DNA of 64,000 nt from Ruminiclostridium cellobioparum DSM 1351 = ATCC 15832 (lineage in GTDB: Bacteria; Bacillota; Clostridia; Acetivibrionales; DSM-1351): assembly GCF_000621505.1 (NCBI RefSeq), contig NZ_JHYD01000001.1, positions 344,146 to 408,145 of the forward strand. The letters are read 5' to 3'. The notes under the pieces were generated by a model. It did no database searches and was not told where the DNA came from. It saw nothing but the letters and a program-made list of their open reading frames with translations. Position numbers and translations under genes: made by a program. Shown piece by piece: positions 35,113-43,734 of this stretch; position 1 is the stretch's first letter, and every line of letters begins with the position of its first letter.

Positions 35113-36051
35113 GTGAAAAAAAGGGTTATTTTTTATCGGATTATCACATTAGTAGTTATTAGTGCATTTCTAAGTTTCAATTTAGTGCCTAATGTTGCAA
35201 AAGCCACATCTGATGAAGCTTCAAACGATGCTCAGAGTGCTGCTGCAAGCAAAATTAAAGGAAGTGAAGTTCTTGTTATCGGGGATTCATTCCTAGCTTT
35301 GTCACGTGATATAGTAACAAGGCTGCAGCAAAATGCTAAAAATGAAGGAGTCCTGGATTCAAGCGACAAATTCAGGGACAACTCGGTAAGTGGAACCATG
35401 TTAAGCGGCGGAATATCGCCGGACATTCCCACCCAATATCAAAATGGTGTAAATGCAGGTACTGTAAAGTATGTTATAATGGACGGTGGAGGAAACGACT
35501 GCCTTGCAGGTAATGTTGACAACGCAGTCGCGGCGGCAAGAACACTGTTTGGACAAATGGGAAGAAGCGGAACCGTCAAGGTTTTCTACCTGTTTTATCC
35601 TGATCCTGTGGGGGGGTTGGCCGGTTCGTTAAAACCGAAACTGGATACAATGAGACCGCAGATAAGTAGTATTGTAACTAGTTCTGCTGCGCCTAAAGGA
35701 TACTTTCTTGATTTAAGGCCTACTTTTGAAGGAAAATATTCTTCATACATTTTGTCCGATGGCATACATCCTACACAAGCAGGAAGTTACGCGGCAGCCG
35801 ATGCCATATGGGCTGAAATGAAAAGGGTCAATTTCTTTGAAAGTACCGCACCGGTAAAATACGGAGATTTCAACGATGACGGAAATATAGATTCGCTGGA
35901 TTTTGCTCTATTTAAGCAGTATTTGATGGATTCCCAAAATAAATATAATATAGTTCTGGATTTGAACGTTGATAATACTGTAGATTCTGTTGATTATGCT
36001 ATTATGAAACAATACCTGCTGGGGATCGTTAAAACACTGCCAGTTAAATAA
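35113..36051 (+). CDS. Secreted SGNH/GDSL hydrolase with C-terminal type I dockerin
   Basis: A signal peptide covers about residues 1-31. The SGNH esterase domain has VIGDSFLAL (nucleophile S59), DGGGNDC (N128) and SDGIHP (D216, H219), so the full catalytic set is present. Residues 251-308 are a two-repeat dockerin (GDFNDDGNIDSLDF, DLNVDNTVDSVDY), which attaches the enzyme to cohesins on the cellulosome scaffold. It probably removes acetyl or feruloyl esters from hemicellulose. Start is GTG with AGGAGG. No terminator-proximal partner gene. Confidence 0.9.
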   Translation: MKKRVIFYRIITLVVISAFLSFNLVPNVAKATSDEASNDAQSAAASKIKGSEVLVIGDSFLALSRDIVTRLQQNAKNEGVLDSSDKFRDNSVSGTMLSGGISPDIPTQYQNGVNAGTVKYVIMDGGGNDCLAGNVDNAVAAARTLFGQMGRSGTVKVFYLFYPDPVGGLAGSLKPKLDTMRPQISSIVTSSAAPKGYFLDLRPTFEGKYSSYILSDGIHPTQAGSYAAADAIWAEMKRVNFFESTAPVKYGDFNDDGNIDSLDFALFKQYLMDSQNKYNIVLDLNVDNTVDSVDYAIMKQYLLGIVKTLPVK

Positions 36052-36120
36052 TGCTGCCTGAGTATAAATATAGCAGATAAAATAAAGTTAGTTTTGTTCA
36101 ACTCTACAAATGTACAAAGC

Positions 36121-36176
36121 GAAGGAGTGCCGTAGAATGAAAGTACATTCATTCTATGACACTCCTTCTTCTTTTA
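36121..36176 (+). terminator. Terminator of the SGNH-dockerin gene
   Basis: Long imperfect stem GAAGGAGTG-TAGAATGAA/TTCATTCTA-CACTCCTTC followed by T-rich sequence. Confidence 0.8.
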
Positions 36177-36713
36177 AGTTTATTTTTCTTCAAATATCTC
36201 GAGTTATCTTAGTTTTTTACATACTATGCAGAGAACCTAGTGCATACATATCCCAAATCAACATAAAAATGTAAGTCCATCGTCGACCTAATAAAAGATG
36301 CATCATTTTTACAGTAAGAGTTATATACCATCTTGAAAAAACAAGACAGGCTTATATCAAAGCAGCTTAGTACTTTTTCATTGGTACTTTTTTCTTGAGC
36401 ACCTTAACAGATGATCTACTCGTCATGCAGTTTTCAAAGTTCATAAATATCTAACATCATCTCTGCACTTTATTCTAAAAATACTAGTTTAAGACTTGAC
36501 TTTTAATAGTTAGTCTTTTTGGGCGTATAGGAACTTATAACTTTTTATTGGAAGTCTAAGCGCAGTTAAACCTGGAATAATAATTTTAAATGCTGATTTG
36601 CATATTTTGGTTGACTGTTTCAGTATGACAAGATACTATTTACTAATAATGGATATTTATAATGATTATTGTGAGTGACTAAAAAATAAATGGTATTGGA
36701 TGGGTAAGGTTAT
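36177..36713. other. Gene-free AT-rich region
   Basis: 537 bases without a convincing frame on either strand. The only item of note is the segment at about 36543-36575 that resembles 34727-34755. A promoter for the next gene probably lies near its end. Confidence 0.4.
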
Positions 36714-37181
36714 ATGGAGCTTGATTTTGGTACTGTCTTAAATTTATTGGAAAAAGAAAAATTATTATACTTGGCGACTACAAACAAAATTTATCCGGAT
36801 AATTCCGCTGTTTGTTTTGCATATGATCAAGACTTGCACTTATATTTTGGAAGCTATTCAGATACATTAAAATGCAGAAATCTGGCTGAAAATCCGCATG
36901 TTGCGGTATGTTCCGGAACATTACAGATTCATGGAATTACCAGGTTAATACCCTATGGCAGTGAAGCTTATAAATATAAAAGAGAAATTTATGACAGGCG
37001 ATTTCCTCAATATGCATCAGTGTTTGAGAGGATTAATAATGAATTATATGAAATTACTCCTTTGGTAATATGGCGGTATAATCCCTCTCTCGGTGAAATG
37101 AACAGGGATGAGTTAATATTGGAGCCTGGATATTATAATTCAATTGCACCTTATAAATTTCACATATATGAGCAGCGATAG
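36714..37181 (+). CDS. Pyridoxamine 5'-phosphate oxidase-like flavin-binding protein
   Basis: A 155-residue split-barrel protein: LLEKEKLLYLATTNKIYPDNS and LHLYFGSYSDTLKCRNLAENPHVAV are the conserved FMN-binding strands of the PNPOx-like family. It lacks the C-terminal catalytic part of true PdxH, so it is probably a flavin reductase-like or stress protein of unknown substrate. The ribosome site is weak. It stands alone. Confidence 0.8.
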   Translation: MELDFGTVLNLLEKEKLLYLATTNKIYPDNSAVCFAYDQDLHLYFGSYSDTLKCRNLAENPHVAVCSGTLQIHGITRLIPYGSEAYKYKREIYDRRFPQYASVFERINNELYEITPLVIWRYNPSLGEMNRDELILEPGYYNSIAPYKFHIYEQR

Positions 37182-37211
37182 AATATATTACTGATAATTA
37201 TATTTATATTT

Positions 37212-37485
37212 GGTTCGAATCCCAAAATAAAAAAATTAAAAGCACCTGCATAAATGCAGATGCTTTTTGGTGACCCATAGGGGATTCGCCGCATGCTGTG
37301 CATGCTAATGACGTCGCCCACCGCGCACCTCTGGCTTGCGGTGCCGGGCTCCTACGCTCGCTGCAAAACAGCCATTAAGGCTCTTTTGCTTACGCTCGCG
37401 CCCTCCCGGGTTCGAATCCCAAAACAAAAAAATTAAAAGCACCTGCATAAATGCAAATGCTTTTTGGTGACCCATAGGGGATTCG
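37212..37485 (-). repeat. tRNA-tail-flanked structured repeat, copy 2
   Basis: Two 77-base direct repeats (37212-37288 and 37409-37485, two mismatches) each contain the terminator plus the end of tRNA-Glu. Between them lie about 120 bases which, on the minus strand, contain GGGCGCGAGCGTAAGC, a hairpin AGCC/GGCT flanked by GCAAAA/TTTTGC, and GAGCGTAGGAGCCCGGC. These match copy 1 at 13.4 kb in the same orientation relative to the tRNA. Part of the tRNA 3' end was duplicated when the element arose. Confidence 0.75.
37425..37464 (-). terminator. Terminator of tRNA-Glu
   Basis: Minus-strand stem AAAGCA-TGCAT/ATGCA-TGCTTT then a T run. A second copy lies in the duplicated unit at 37228-37268. Confidence 0.85.
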
Positions 37486-37540
37486 AACCCCTGTTACCGC
37501 CGTGAGAGGGCGGTGTCTTAGGCCACTTGACCAATGGGCC
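37465..37540 (-). tRNA. tRNA-Glu (anticodon CTC)
   Basis: On the minus strand: acceptor GGCCCAT/ATGGGTC with one G-T pair, anticodon stem CCGCC/GGCGG around loop CTCTCAC, T-loop GGTTCGAATCC and encoded CCA. Anticodon CTC reads GAG glutamate. A consensus promoter precedes it. The partly duplicated 3' end lies downstream. Confidence 0.93.
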
Positions 37541-37573
37541 ATTAACATGTTTTCAAGTTTAATGACAAAAGCT

Positions 37574-37602
37574 ATTATAGCATGGGTAATATTGACTGTC
37601 AA
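37574..37602 (-). promoter_or_regulatory. Promoter of tRNA-Glu
   Basis: Minus strand TTGACA (37602-37597) and TATAAT (37579-37574) with an exact 17-base spacer. Confidence 0.9.
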
Positions 37603-37613
37603 GGAGTGTGTGG

Positions 37614-37676
37614 AGGCAACATTGTTATGTGTGGCAGCAATATTGTCATGTGTAATAGCAATATTGTAATGGGGGA
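37614..37676. repeat. Short imperfect tandem repeat
   Basis: Three degenerate units of about 20 bases built on GGCAGCAATATTGTCATGTG. No coding frame; probably slippage-derived. Confidence 0.5.
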
Positions 37677-37795
37677 TACTGCGTTATTATAAATATTTTT
37701 AAATATTTGAATCCGGAATGAGTTGTTTATGGTCTAATATATAGAATTAAAGAATAAAGGGCTAATGAAAATCAAGGAGATACTTATAAAAAGCT

Positions 37796-38320
37796 ATGGA
37801 AGAATTGGTAAGAAAGGCTCAGCACGGGGACCGCGATGCCTTCTACGAAATAATATCCGCGTCCAGGGAAAAATTATATAGAACAGCATATTCGTATCTG
37901 AAGGATGAACATGCCGCACTGGAGGCTGTGGCAGAGACTACCTGCAGAGCCTATATTTCCATAAACAGGCTCAGGGATTCCAGGTACTTTACAACCTGGC
38001 TGACAAGAATACTCATAAATTATTGCATTAATGAGTTAAAATATCTTTCAAAGCACACTTCGGAGGATATGGCATCCATTAAGCATATTTGCATAATGGA
38101 TGCGGACGGCGGAATAGAGGAACGGCTTGACCTGACCGACGGTCTCACAAAAATTAAACCCAAATACAGAGATGTATTAATCTTGAAGTACTTCGAGGAT
38201 TTTTCCACAGAAGACATAGCAAAAGCATTAAACAAACCTGTCGGTACTGTTAAGACCTGGATAAACAGAGGTCTCAAACAGCTGAGGGATAACATGAAGG
38301 GGAGTGAACACTGTGTTTGA
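37796..38320 (+). CDS. ECF-type RNA polymerase sigma factor
   Basis: A 174-residue sigma-70 family protein of group 4. Region 2 is at about 7-75 (AQHGDRDAFYEIISASREKLYRTAYSYL) and region 4 at about 112-165 (IKPKYRDVLILKYFEDFSTEDIAKAL, PVGTVKTWINRGLKQLR). It directs transcription to a small regulon in response to envelope signals. The anti-sigma gene overlaps its end by eight bases. A sequence AAGGAGAT lies about 16 bases before the ATG, somewhat far. Confidence 0.92.
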   Translation: MEELVRKAQHGDRDAFYEIISASREKLYRTAYSYLKDEHAALEAVAETTCRAYISINRLRDSRYFTTWLTRILINYCINELKYLSKHTSEDMASIKHICIMDADGGIEERLDLTDGLTKIKPKYRDVLILKYFEDFSTEDIAKALNKPVGTVKTWINRGLKQLRDNMKGSEHCV

Positions 38321-39686
38321 CAATATTAAAATTCCTGAGGATATAGATAAATATATAAATAAAGGCATTGACCGGGGACGGAGGAAAATGGCCGCAAAAA
38401 GGATAAAAATGTTTTCTGCGGTTATGGGCAGCCTGCTGCTGGCCATGTTTATTACCGGTATTAGAGTCTCTCCTGTTTTTGCTTCCAATGTAGCCAGGAT
38501 TCCGGGGTTAAATTATATTGTTGAACTTGTAGGTTTGGATAAAGGACTCTCGGCAGCAGTTGAAAATGAATATATCCAGCATATAGATAAATCCGTCGAG
38601 TATGAAAATATCAAATTCACAATAAAGGATATTATTGCCGACAACAGCGGAATTATTGTGTTTTATTCGCTGGAAAATAAAGGCAGTCATGTTATGCCCC
38701 GTATCAGAGACGTTAAGTTAACTGATTCCAGGGGCTCGGATTTGAAGATGAGTATAGGCTACGACGCGGCACGGTATGAAGGTAAAAAATTTGAGGGAAA
38801 AATAGAGTTTTATTCAAATGAAAATCAGGGTGAAGTAATACCTGACAATCTGGTTTTAAAAGTAAGTTTGGAAGAACAAAAAAAGCTAAAAGAAAGTGAA
38901 ATATCCGCAAAGGACAATATTTTGGAACAGGATATGGGCATACCTGGCGAACCTGAAGTTATAAGCGGAAGCTGGCAGATTCCGTTCACCATAGACAGGG
39001 AGAAATTATCGGGTGCTGAAAAGATATACAGTATCAATCAAACTGTCGAGGTTGAGGGACAAAAGATAAAATTCGAGGATATAAGGATTTACCCAATAAA
39101 AAGTATTCTGTCGGTCAGCTTGGACCCAGCCAATACAAAAAAACTATTTACTTTTGAAGATTTGAAGCTGATGGATGAAAACGGAGAAGAGTGGGGGAGG
39201 ATAGTAAATGGGTTATCGGGCTCCAATCCGGGAGGCGATCGTCAGACCTTGAATTTCCAGAGCAACTATTTTACAAAACCGAAGGAACTGTACATCACAG
39301 GTAATTACATCAGAGCCCTGGATAAGGACAAGTGCTATTTTACCGTGGATACTGCAAACGGGAAAATATTGTATTCACCATTTAATTTATTGAGTTTAAT
39401 GGATATAACTGTCGGCAAAGATCAAATGTTTTTAAGTGCTGAAATGAAAAGAAATGCTCCATATTCAGATAAAAATTTTTCTATAACCAATGAAGCGTTT
39501 GATTCCAATGGACATCCTCTTACTATAATAAGTGAAGGGATGGAAGGCGGAGACAAAGTATGTTATTACCATTATAATTTGAAAATTGGATCAGGCTTTA
39601 AAGGGCCTGTAACCTTTAAATTATGTGATTATCCCAGCAGGATAAGCGGCCGCTTTACGGTAAAGATACCTCTGGACGGCAAATAG
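38313..39686 (+). CDS. DUF4179 anti-sigma-factor-like membrane protein
   Basis: A short N-terminal cytoplasmic part that would bind the sigma factor, one membrane helix at about residues 34-52 (MFSAVMGSLLLAMFITGI), then a large extracellular region with two beta-rich domains of the DUF4179/DUF5643 type. This is the usual partner of clostridial and bacillar ECF factors. GTG at 38313 is preferred, with AAGGGGAG eight bases before; GTG 38304 would sit on that site. The overlap with the sigma gene implies coupled translation. Confidence 0.85.
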   Translation: MFDNIKIPEDIDKYINKGIDRGRRKMAAKRIKMFSAVMGSLLLAMFITGIRVSPVFASNVARIPGLNYIVELVGLDKGLSAAVENEYIQHIDKSVEYENIKFTIKDIIADNSGIIVFYSLENKGSHVMPRIRDVKLTDSRGSDLKMSIGYDAARYEGKKFEGKIEFYSNENQGEVIPDNLVLKVSLEEQKKLKESEISAKDNILEQDMGIPGEPEVISGSWQIPFTIDREKLSGAEKIYSINQTVEVEGQKIKFEDIRIYPIKSILSVSLDPANTKKLFTFEDLKLMDENGEEWGRIVNGLSGSNPGGDRQTLNFQSNYFTKPKELYITGNYIRALDKDKCYFTVDTANGKILYSPFNLLSLMDITVGKDQMFLSAEMKRNAPYSDKNFSITNEAFDSNGHPLTIISEGMEGGDKVCYYHYNLKIGSGFKGPVTFKLCDYPSRISGRFTVKIPLDGK

Positions 39687-39836
39687 TATTTATTTGGCAA
39701 TAAGGACAAAATAAGTGATATGGAAGCTTTAAAGTGCCATATTTTGTGGTATAATAACTCCTGTATTAAGAGGGCTTTGCAAAAGATCTCTTTATTCAGG
39801 AGTTTATTCTAATTTACAGGAGTTTATTTTTAATAT

Positions 39837-41255
39837 ATGAAGCTGCCCGAAGAGTTTGTGAACAAAATGCAGGTACTGCTGGGTGAGGAATTCAACAGTT
39901 ACCTTGAATCCTATAATAAGCCGAGATTTTACGGCTTGAGAGTAAATACGCTGAAAATTTCAGTGGACGAATTTCTAAAAATATCACCCTTTCACCTGGA
40001 ACCCGTTCCATGGACCACCGATGGCTTTTATTACAGAGAAGGTGACAACCCGGGAAGACATCCGTATTATTATGCGGGACTGTATTATATACAGGAGCCC
40101 AGTGCCATGCTTCCGGGGGCTGTTATAGGTGTCAGACCCGGGGACAGGGTTTTGGATCTGTGTGCAGCGCCCGGCGGGAAATCGGTACAGATGGCTGCAC
40201 AAATGAAAGGTCAGGGTCTGCTGGTTTCAAATGATATCAATGCCGAGAGAGTCAAGGCACTGGTAAAAAACATCGAACTTTGCGGAGTCAGGAATGCCGT
40301 TGTACTCAATGATACTCCCGACAAGCTTGCCAGAAACTTTGAAAGCTTCTTTGACAGGATCATGGTAGATGCTCCCTGCTCGGGTGAGGGTATGTTCCGG
40401 AAGGACGAGGATGCCGTTAAAAGCTGGGAAAAGTTCAAATGTGAAAAATGCAGCTGCATGCAGTGGGATATATTGCAGCAGGTGGACAAAATGCTGAAGC
40501 CGGGAGGAGTGATATTATATTCCACCTGTACCTTCTCCCCGGAAGAGGATGAGATAATGATAGAAAGGTTCATGGACCAACACCCGGGAGGCTATGAATT
40601 GCTGGAAATACCTAAAACCGGCGGCATAGAAGGCGGCCGCAGGGAGTGGTCGGCCGGGAAATACGATTTTTCAAAAGCTGCCAGGCTGTGGCCCCACAAG
40701 CTGAACGGAGAAGGTCATTTTGCCGCCATTATAAGGAAACTTGAGCACGGCATTAATGGAGACAATGATATTAATTCCCCGGCCCTCCAAAGGGATGGAA
40801 GCTGGGAAAAGGCATACCCCGTCAACAGCTTTGAGGGCTTGGGAAACTTTAACAGGGAACTGGCGGAGTTTATAAATAACAGTACAACCTTGAGCCTGAA
40901 AGGCCATGTGTTTCAGAAAGGGAACAATTTTTACCACCTGCCCCAAGCCTGTCCCGACCTGTCAGGCCTGAAGGTGGCTAAATTCGGGTGGTATCTTGGA
41001 GAGAACAGTCCGAAGGGTTTTGTTCCTTCACATTCTCTCGCAGTATCCATGAAAAGTGAGGAAATGAAAAGAAAAATCAACTTTGCTGCCGGGGACAGGG
41101 AGACAAACAGCTACCTGAAGGGCGAAACTTTAATTGATTCGGGTGAAAAGGGCTATACCGGTATTTGTGTTGACGGCTACACTCTGGGCTGGGCAAAGCA
41201 GACCGGGGACATGCTGAAAAACTTGTATCCCAAAGGCTGGAGAAAGATGGCGTGA
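39837..41255 (+). CDS. rsmF: 16S rRNA m5C methyltransferase RsmF/NOL1-type
   Basis: Methylates cytosine in rRNA. The catalytic domain has the SAM motif DLCAAPGGKS, the motif IV Cys in DAPCSGEGMFRKD, and the motif VI catalytic Cys in YSTCTFSPEED. The C-terminal region (to residue 472) includes an RsmF-like RNA-binding/PUA-type part, so RsmF/YccW group rather than RsmB. An AGGAG site is 14 bases upstream of the ATG, longer than usual. It is followed by rsuA-like and methyltransferase genes on the same strand. Confidence 0.88.
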   Translation: MKLPEEFVNKMQVLLGEEFNSYLESYNKPRFYGLRVNTLKISVDEFLKISPFHLEPVPWTTDGFYYREGDNPGRHPYYYAGLYYIQEPSAMLPGAVIGVRPGDRVLDLCAAPGGKSVQMAAQMKGQGLLVSNDINAERVKALVKNIELCGVRNAVVLNDTPDKLARNFESFFDRIMVDAPCSGEGMFRKDEDAVKSWEKFKCEKCSCMQWDILQQVDKMLKPGGVILYSTCTFSPEEDEIMIERFMDQHPGGYELLEIPKTGGIEGGRREWSAGKYDFSKAARLWPHKLNGEGHFAAIIRKLEHGINGDNDINSPALQRDGSWEKAYPVNSFEGLGNFNRELAEFINNSTTLSLKGHVFQKGNNFYHLPQACPDLSGLKVAKFGWYLGENSPKGFVPSHSLAVSMKSEEMKRKINFAAGDRETNSYLKGETLIDSGEKGYTGICVDGYTLGWAKQTGDMLKNLYPKGWRKMA

Positions 41256-41298
41256 TAAAACATCATATGAGATATGTTATTTCAAGGAGGTTTGACTT

Positions 41299-42033
41299 TT
41301 GAAACAAAAGCAGAGACTGGACAAGGTGTTATCCAATTTTGGGTTTGGCTCACGTACTGAAATCAAGAGTGCCGTAAAAAACGGCCTGGTCAAGGTTGAC
41401 GGTACTGTAGTCAAGGACAGCGGTTTGCATGTGGACCCTGCTGAGAGCACCATCCTGATGAACGGTGTAAAACTCCAGTACCGTAAATACATTTATCTCA
41501 TGATGAACAAGCCCCGCGGAGTTATTTCTGCAACCACAGATACCAGGCAGAAAACAGTATTTGATATCCTGCCGGAGGAATACAAGTGCTTTGACTTGTT
41601 TCCAGCAGGCAGGCTGGATATAGACACGGAAGGGCTTGTTCTCATGACCAATGACGGTCAGCTTGCACACGAAATTCTGTCTCCCAAAAAACATGTTACA
41701 AAGCAGTACTATGCTCATGTACAGGGGCGGGTGGAGCAAGCCGACATTGAAGCCTTTGAAAGAGGAGTCACACTTGATGACGGATACAAAACCCTTCCGG
41801 CAAGGCTGGAAATACTCAGGTCGGATGAGATATCGGAAATCAGGCTGTCCATAGTGGAAGGTAAATTTCATCAGGTAAAGAGAATGTTTGAAGCTGTGGG
41901 AAAAAAAGTAATTTACCTGAAAAGGCTCAGCATGGGAAAGCTCAGGCTGGATGAAAATCTTGGCCTGGGGGAATGCAGGGAATTGACCGAAGAAGACGTT
42001 GAATTGCTGAGAACTCCTGTTCAAAAGCACTAA
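41299..42033 (+). CDS. RsuA/RluB-family pseudouridine synthase
   Basis: Converts a specific uridine of rRNA to pseudouridine. An N-terminal S4 domain (RLDKVLSNFGFGSRTEIKSAVKNGLV) binds RNA. The catalytic Asp is in PAGRLDIDTEGLVLMTNDG, and KFHQVKRMFEAVG is the family C-terminal motif. Residues and length (244) fit RsuA, which modifies 16S U516. Start is a TTG with AAGGAGG nine bases upstream. It follows rsmF. Confidence 0.92.
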   Translation: MKQKQRLDKVLSNFGFGSRTEIKSAVKNGLVKVDGTVVKDSGLHVDPAESTILMNGVKLQYRKYIYLMMNKPRGVISATTDTRQKTVFDILPEEYKCFDLFPAGRLDIDTEGLVLMTNDGQLAHEILSPKKHVTKQYYAHVQGRVEQADIEAFERGVTLDDGYKTLPARLEILRSDEISEIRLSIVEGKFHQVKRMFEAVGKKVIYLKRLSMGKLRLDENLGLGECRELTEEDVELLRTPVQKH

Positions 42034-42046
42034 TAGTGGAGGTAAC

Positions 42047-43216
42047 ATGAATAAACAAAGCATCTCAAAGCTGAGTCTGTTTTTAACGGGACTTGAGCAA
42101 AGAATAACCGAAAATGCGGATTTTTTTAAAAAGATAACAATCAGATTCAAGTCGGGAACAAAATTTTATGAGGCAGTCGTGACTTTAAAGGAAAACAGAT
42201 TGTTTTTACAGTATAACGGCCGAAATGACAGGATGGAGATTTCCTGGCTGGGGGCCAGAATTGCAAAAATAGCCGAGCAGTACGAAGCAATGAATCTGAT
42301 ATATGAAGAGCGGGGCACGGCAATCCATATTGATGCCGATGACAGGGGCGTTAAGATGAAGACAAGGGACCAGGACGCTGCCGATGCCGGCAAAGGTCAT
42401 AATGAAACCTCCCAGATAACCAACAGGGATTATTATATAAAGGTGGGACATGCCGATGCTGTTCTGAAGGCAATAGGCATACTTGGAGAAAATGGGAAGA
42501 TAAAAAATGATATGATCAGGAAATACAACCAGATCGACCATTATATTGAACTGGTGGATGATATGCTTAGAAACCTGTGCGCCAGGTACGGAAAAATAAA
42601 TGTTGTCGACTGCGGCTGCGGAAAATCCTATCTGTCCTTTGTATTAAACTACTATATAAAAGAAGTGCTGAAAAAGAACTGCCATTTTATCGGTCTTGAT
42701 ATTTCCAAAACAGTTATTGATGCTTCAAAAAAGATTGCAGAGCAGTTGGACTATAAGAATATGGATTTTAGAGTAACCGATATCCGAAACTATACCGCCG
42801 GAGAAGATATACATCTGGCAATAAGCCTGCATGCCTGTGATACTGCAACGGATGAGGCAATAGCTCTGGCTGTTAACAACAATGCGAAAGCAATTGTAAT
42901 GGTTCCCTGCTGCCAGAAGGAGATACTGAGCCAATATTCTTTTGATATTCTTCAGAGTATAACCAGGCATGGGGTTTTAAAAGCAAGGCTGGCAGATGTG
43001 CTCACCGACGGAATCAGGCTGATGCTCCTTGAGGCAATGGGCTATAAGGTGTCCATCGTAGAATACGTATCCCCTCTCGAAACACCGAAAAATCTGATGA
43101 TCAGAGCTGAAAAGACAGGCGGTGTGAACAAAGCCGTGATAGAAGAATACAAGCAATTGAAAAAACTTTTAGGGATCAGCCCCACTCTGGAAAAATTGAT
43201 AATGCCCTATTTGTAA
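42047..43216 (+). CDS. SAM-dependent methyltransferase (Methyltransf_32-like)
   Basis: A 389-residue cytoplasmic protein. The SAM motif VVDCGCGKSYLSFVLNYY (about 186-203) and the segment LHACDTATDEAIALAV with VMVPCCQKE resemble the Methyltransf_32 family of putative tRNA methyltransferases. Two Cys in CC suggest a metal or nucleophile. The N-terminal 130 residues are a separate domain. GGAGG precedes the ATG; it starts 13 bases after the pseudouridine synthase, so both belong to one RNA-modification operon with rsmF. Confidence 0.8.
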   Translation: MNKQSISKLSLFLTGLEQRITENADFFKKITIRFKSGTKFYEAVVTLKENRLFLQYNGRNDRMEISWLGARIAKIAEQYEAMNLIYEERGTAIHIDADDRGVKMKTRDQDAADAGKGHNETSQITNRDYYIKVGHADAVLKAIGILGENGKIKNDMIRKYNQIDHYIELVDDMLRNLCARYGKINVVDCGCGKSYLSFVLNYYIKEVLKKNCHFIGLDISKTVIDASKKIAEQLDYKNMDFRVTDIRNYTAGEDIHLAISLHACDTATDEAIALAVNNNAKAIVMVPCCQKEILSQYSFDILQSITRHGVLKARLADVLTDGIRLMLLEAMGYKVSIVEYVSPLETPKNLMIRAEKTGGVNKAVIEEYKQLKKLLGISPTLEKLIMPYL

Positions 43217-43335
43217 TAAAATTACATTAATGTAAAATTGACCAAGTGCATTGTCCGTGGTATAATGTTAAAAATTTCATTCCAATGTGAAATTGCAATT
43301 ATAACGGGTATAACATAAAGTACGGAGGTGGCAAA

Positions 43336-43662
43336 ATGGCAATAAAATCATATGAGGAAAGTGGAGTAAGTCTATCGAAGAAAACCATATACGGCGGAGA
43401 CAGGATTAAGATAACCTATAAGGGGTTACTTGCAGAGGCAGGGGCTGAAAGCATATACCTTCATTCCGGTTATGGCAGTGAATGGTCAGGCAGTACATAT
43501 ACTCCCATGCAAAAGGGAACTGACGGGTTTTCAACGGAAATACAAATTCTAGAGGGAAAAAGTCTGCAATTATGTTTTAAGGACCCGGCTGATAACTGGG
43601 ATAACAACTCGGGAGAAAACTATGTATTCAAAATATCGGCCAGGCGTTCAAAAAAGGCTTAA
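43336..43662 (+). CDS. Starch-binding-like (CBM25/53-type) protein, cytosolic
   Basis: A 108-residue beta-sandwich: DRIKITYKGLLAEAGAESIY, HSGYGSEW and LCFKDPADNWDNNSGENY match the CBM25/CBM53 carbohydrate-binding fold, including aromatic residues that stack on sugar. There is no signal peptide, so it probably works inside the cell, for example on glycogen, as seen for small clostridial CBM25 proteins. GGAGGTGG precedes the ATG. Confidence 0.75.
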   Translation: MAIKSYEESGVSLSKKTIYGGDRIKITYKGLLAEAGAESIYLHSGYGSEWSGSTYTPMQKGTDGFSTEIQILEGKSLQLCFKDPADNWDNNSGENYVFKISARRSKKA

Positions 43663-43734
43663 AAGCAAAAAGGAGGTGCTTTTCCGGTATATCGTAGTAT
43701 AATAGATATATAATTCTTTCCAAAGGGTACATAC

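Noticed and set aside
37390..37602. 70-codon minus-strand frame with SSGLRHRP and VRIPYGS-like sequence
   Set aside because: It runs through the tRNA-Glu gene; this peptide pattern is a known artefact of translating tRNA regions.
37614..37676. CRISPR array near 37.6 kb
   Set aside because: Only three degenerate units with no spacers and no cas genes nearby.
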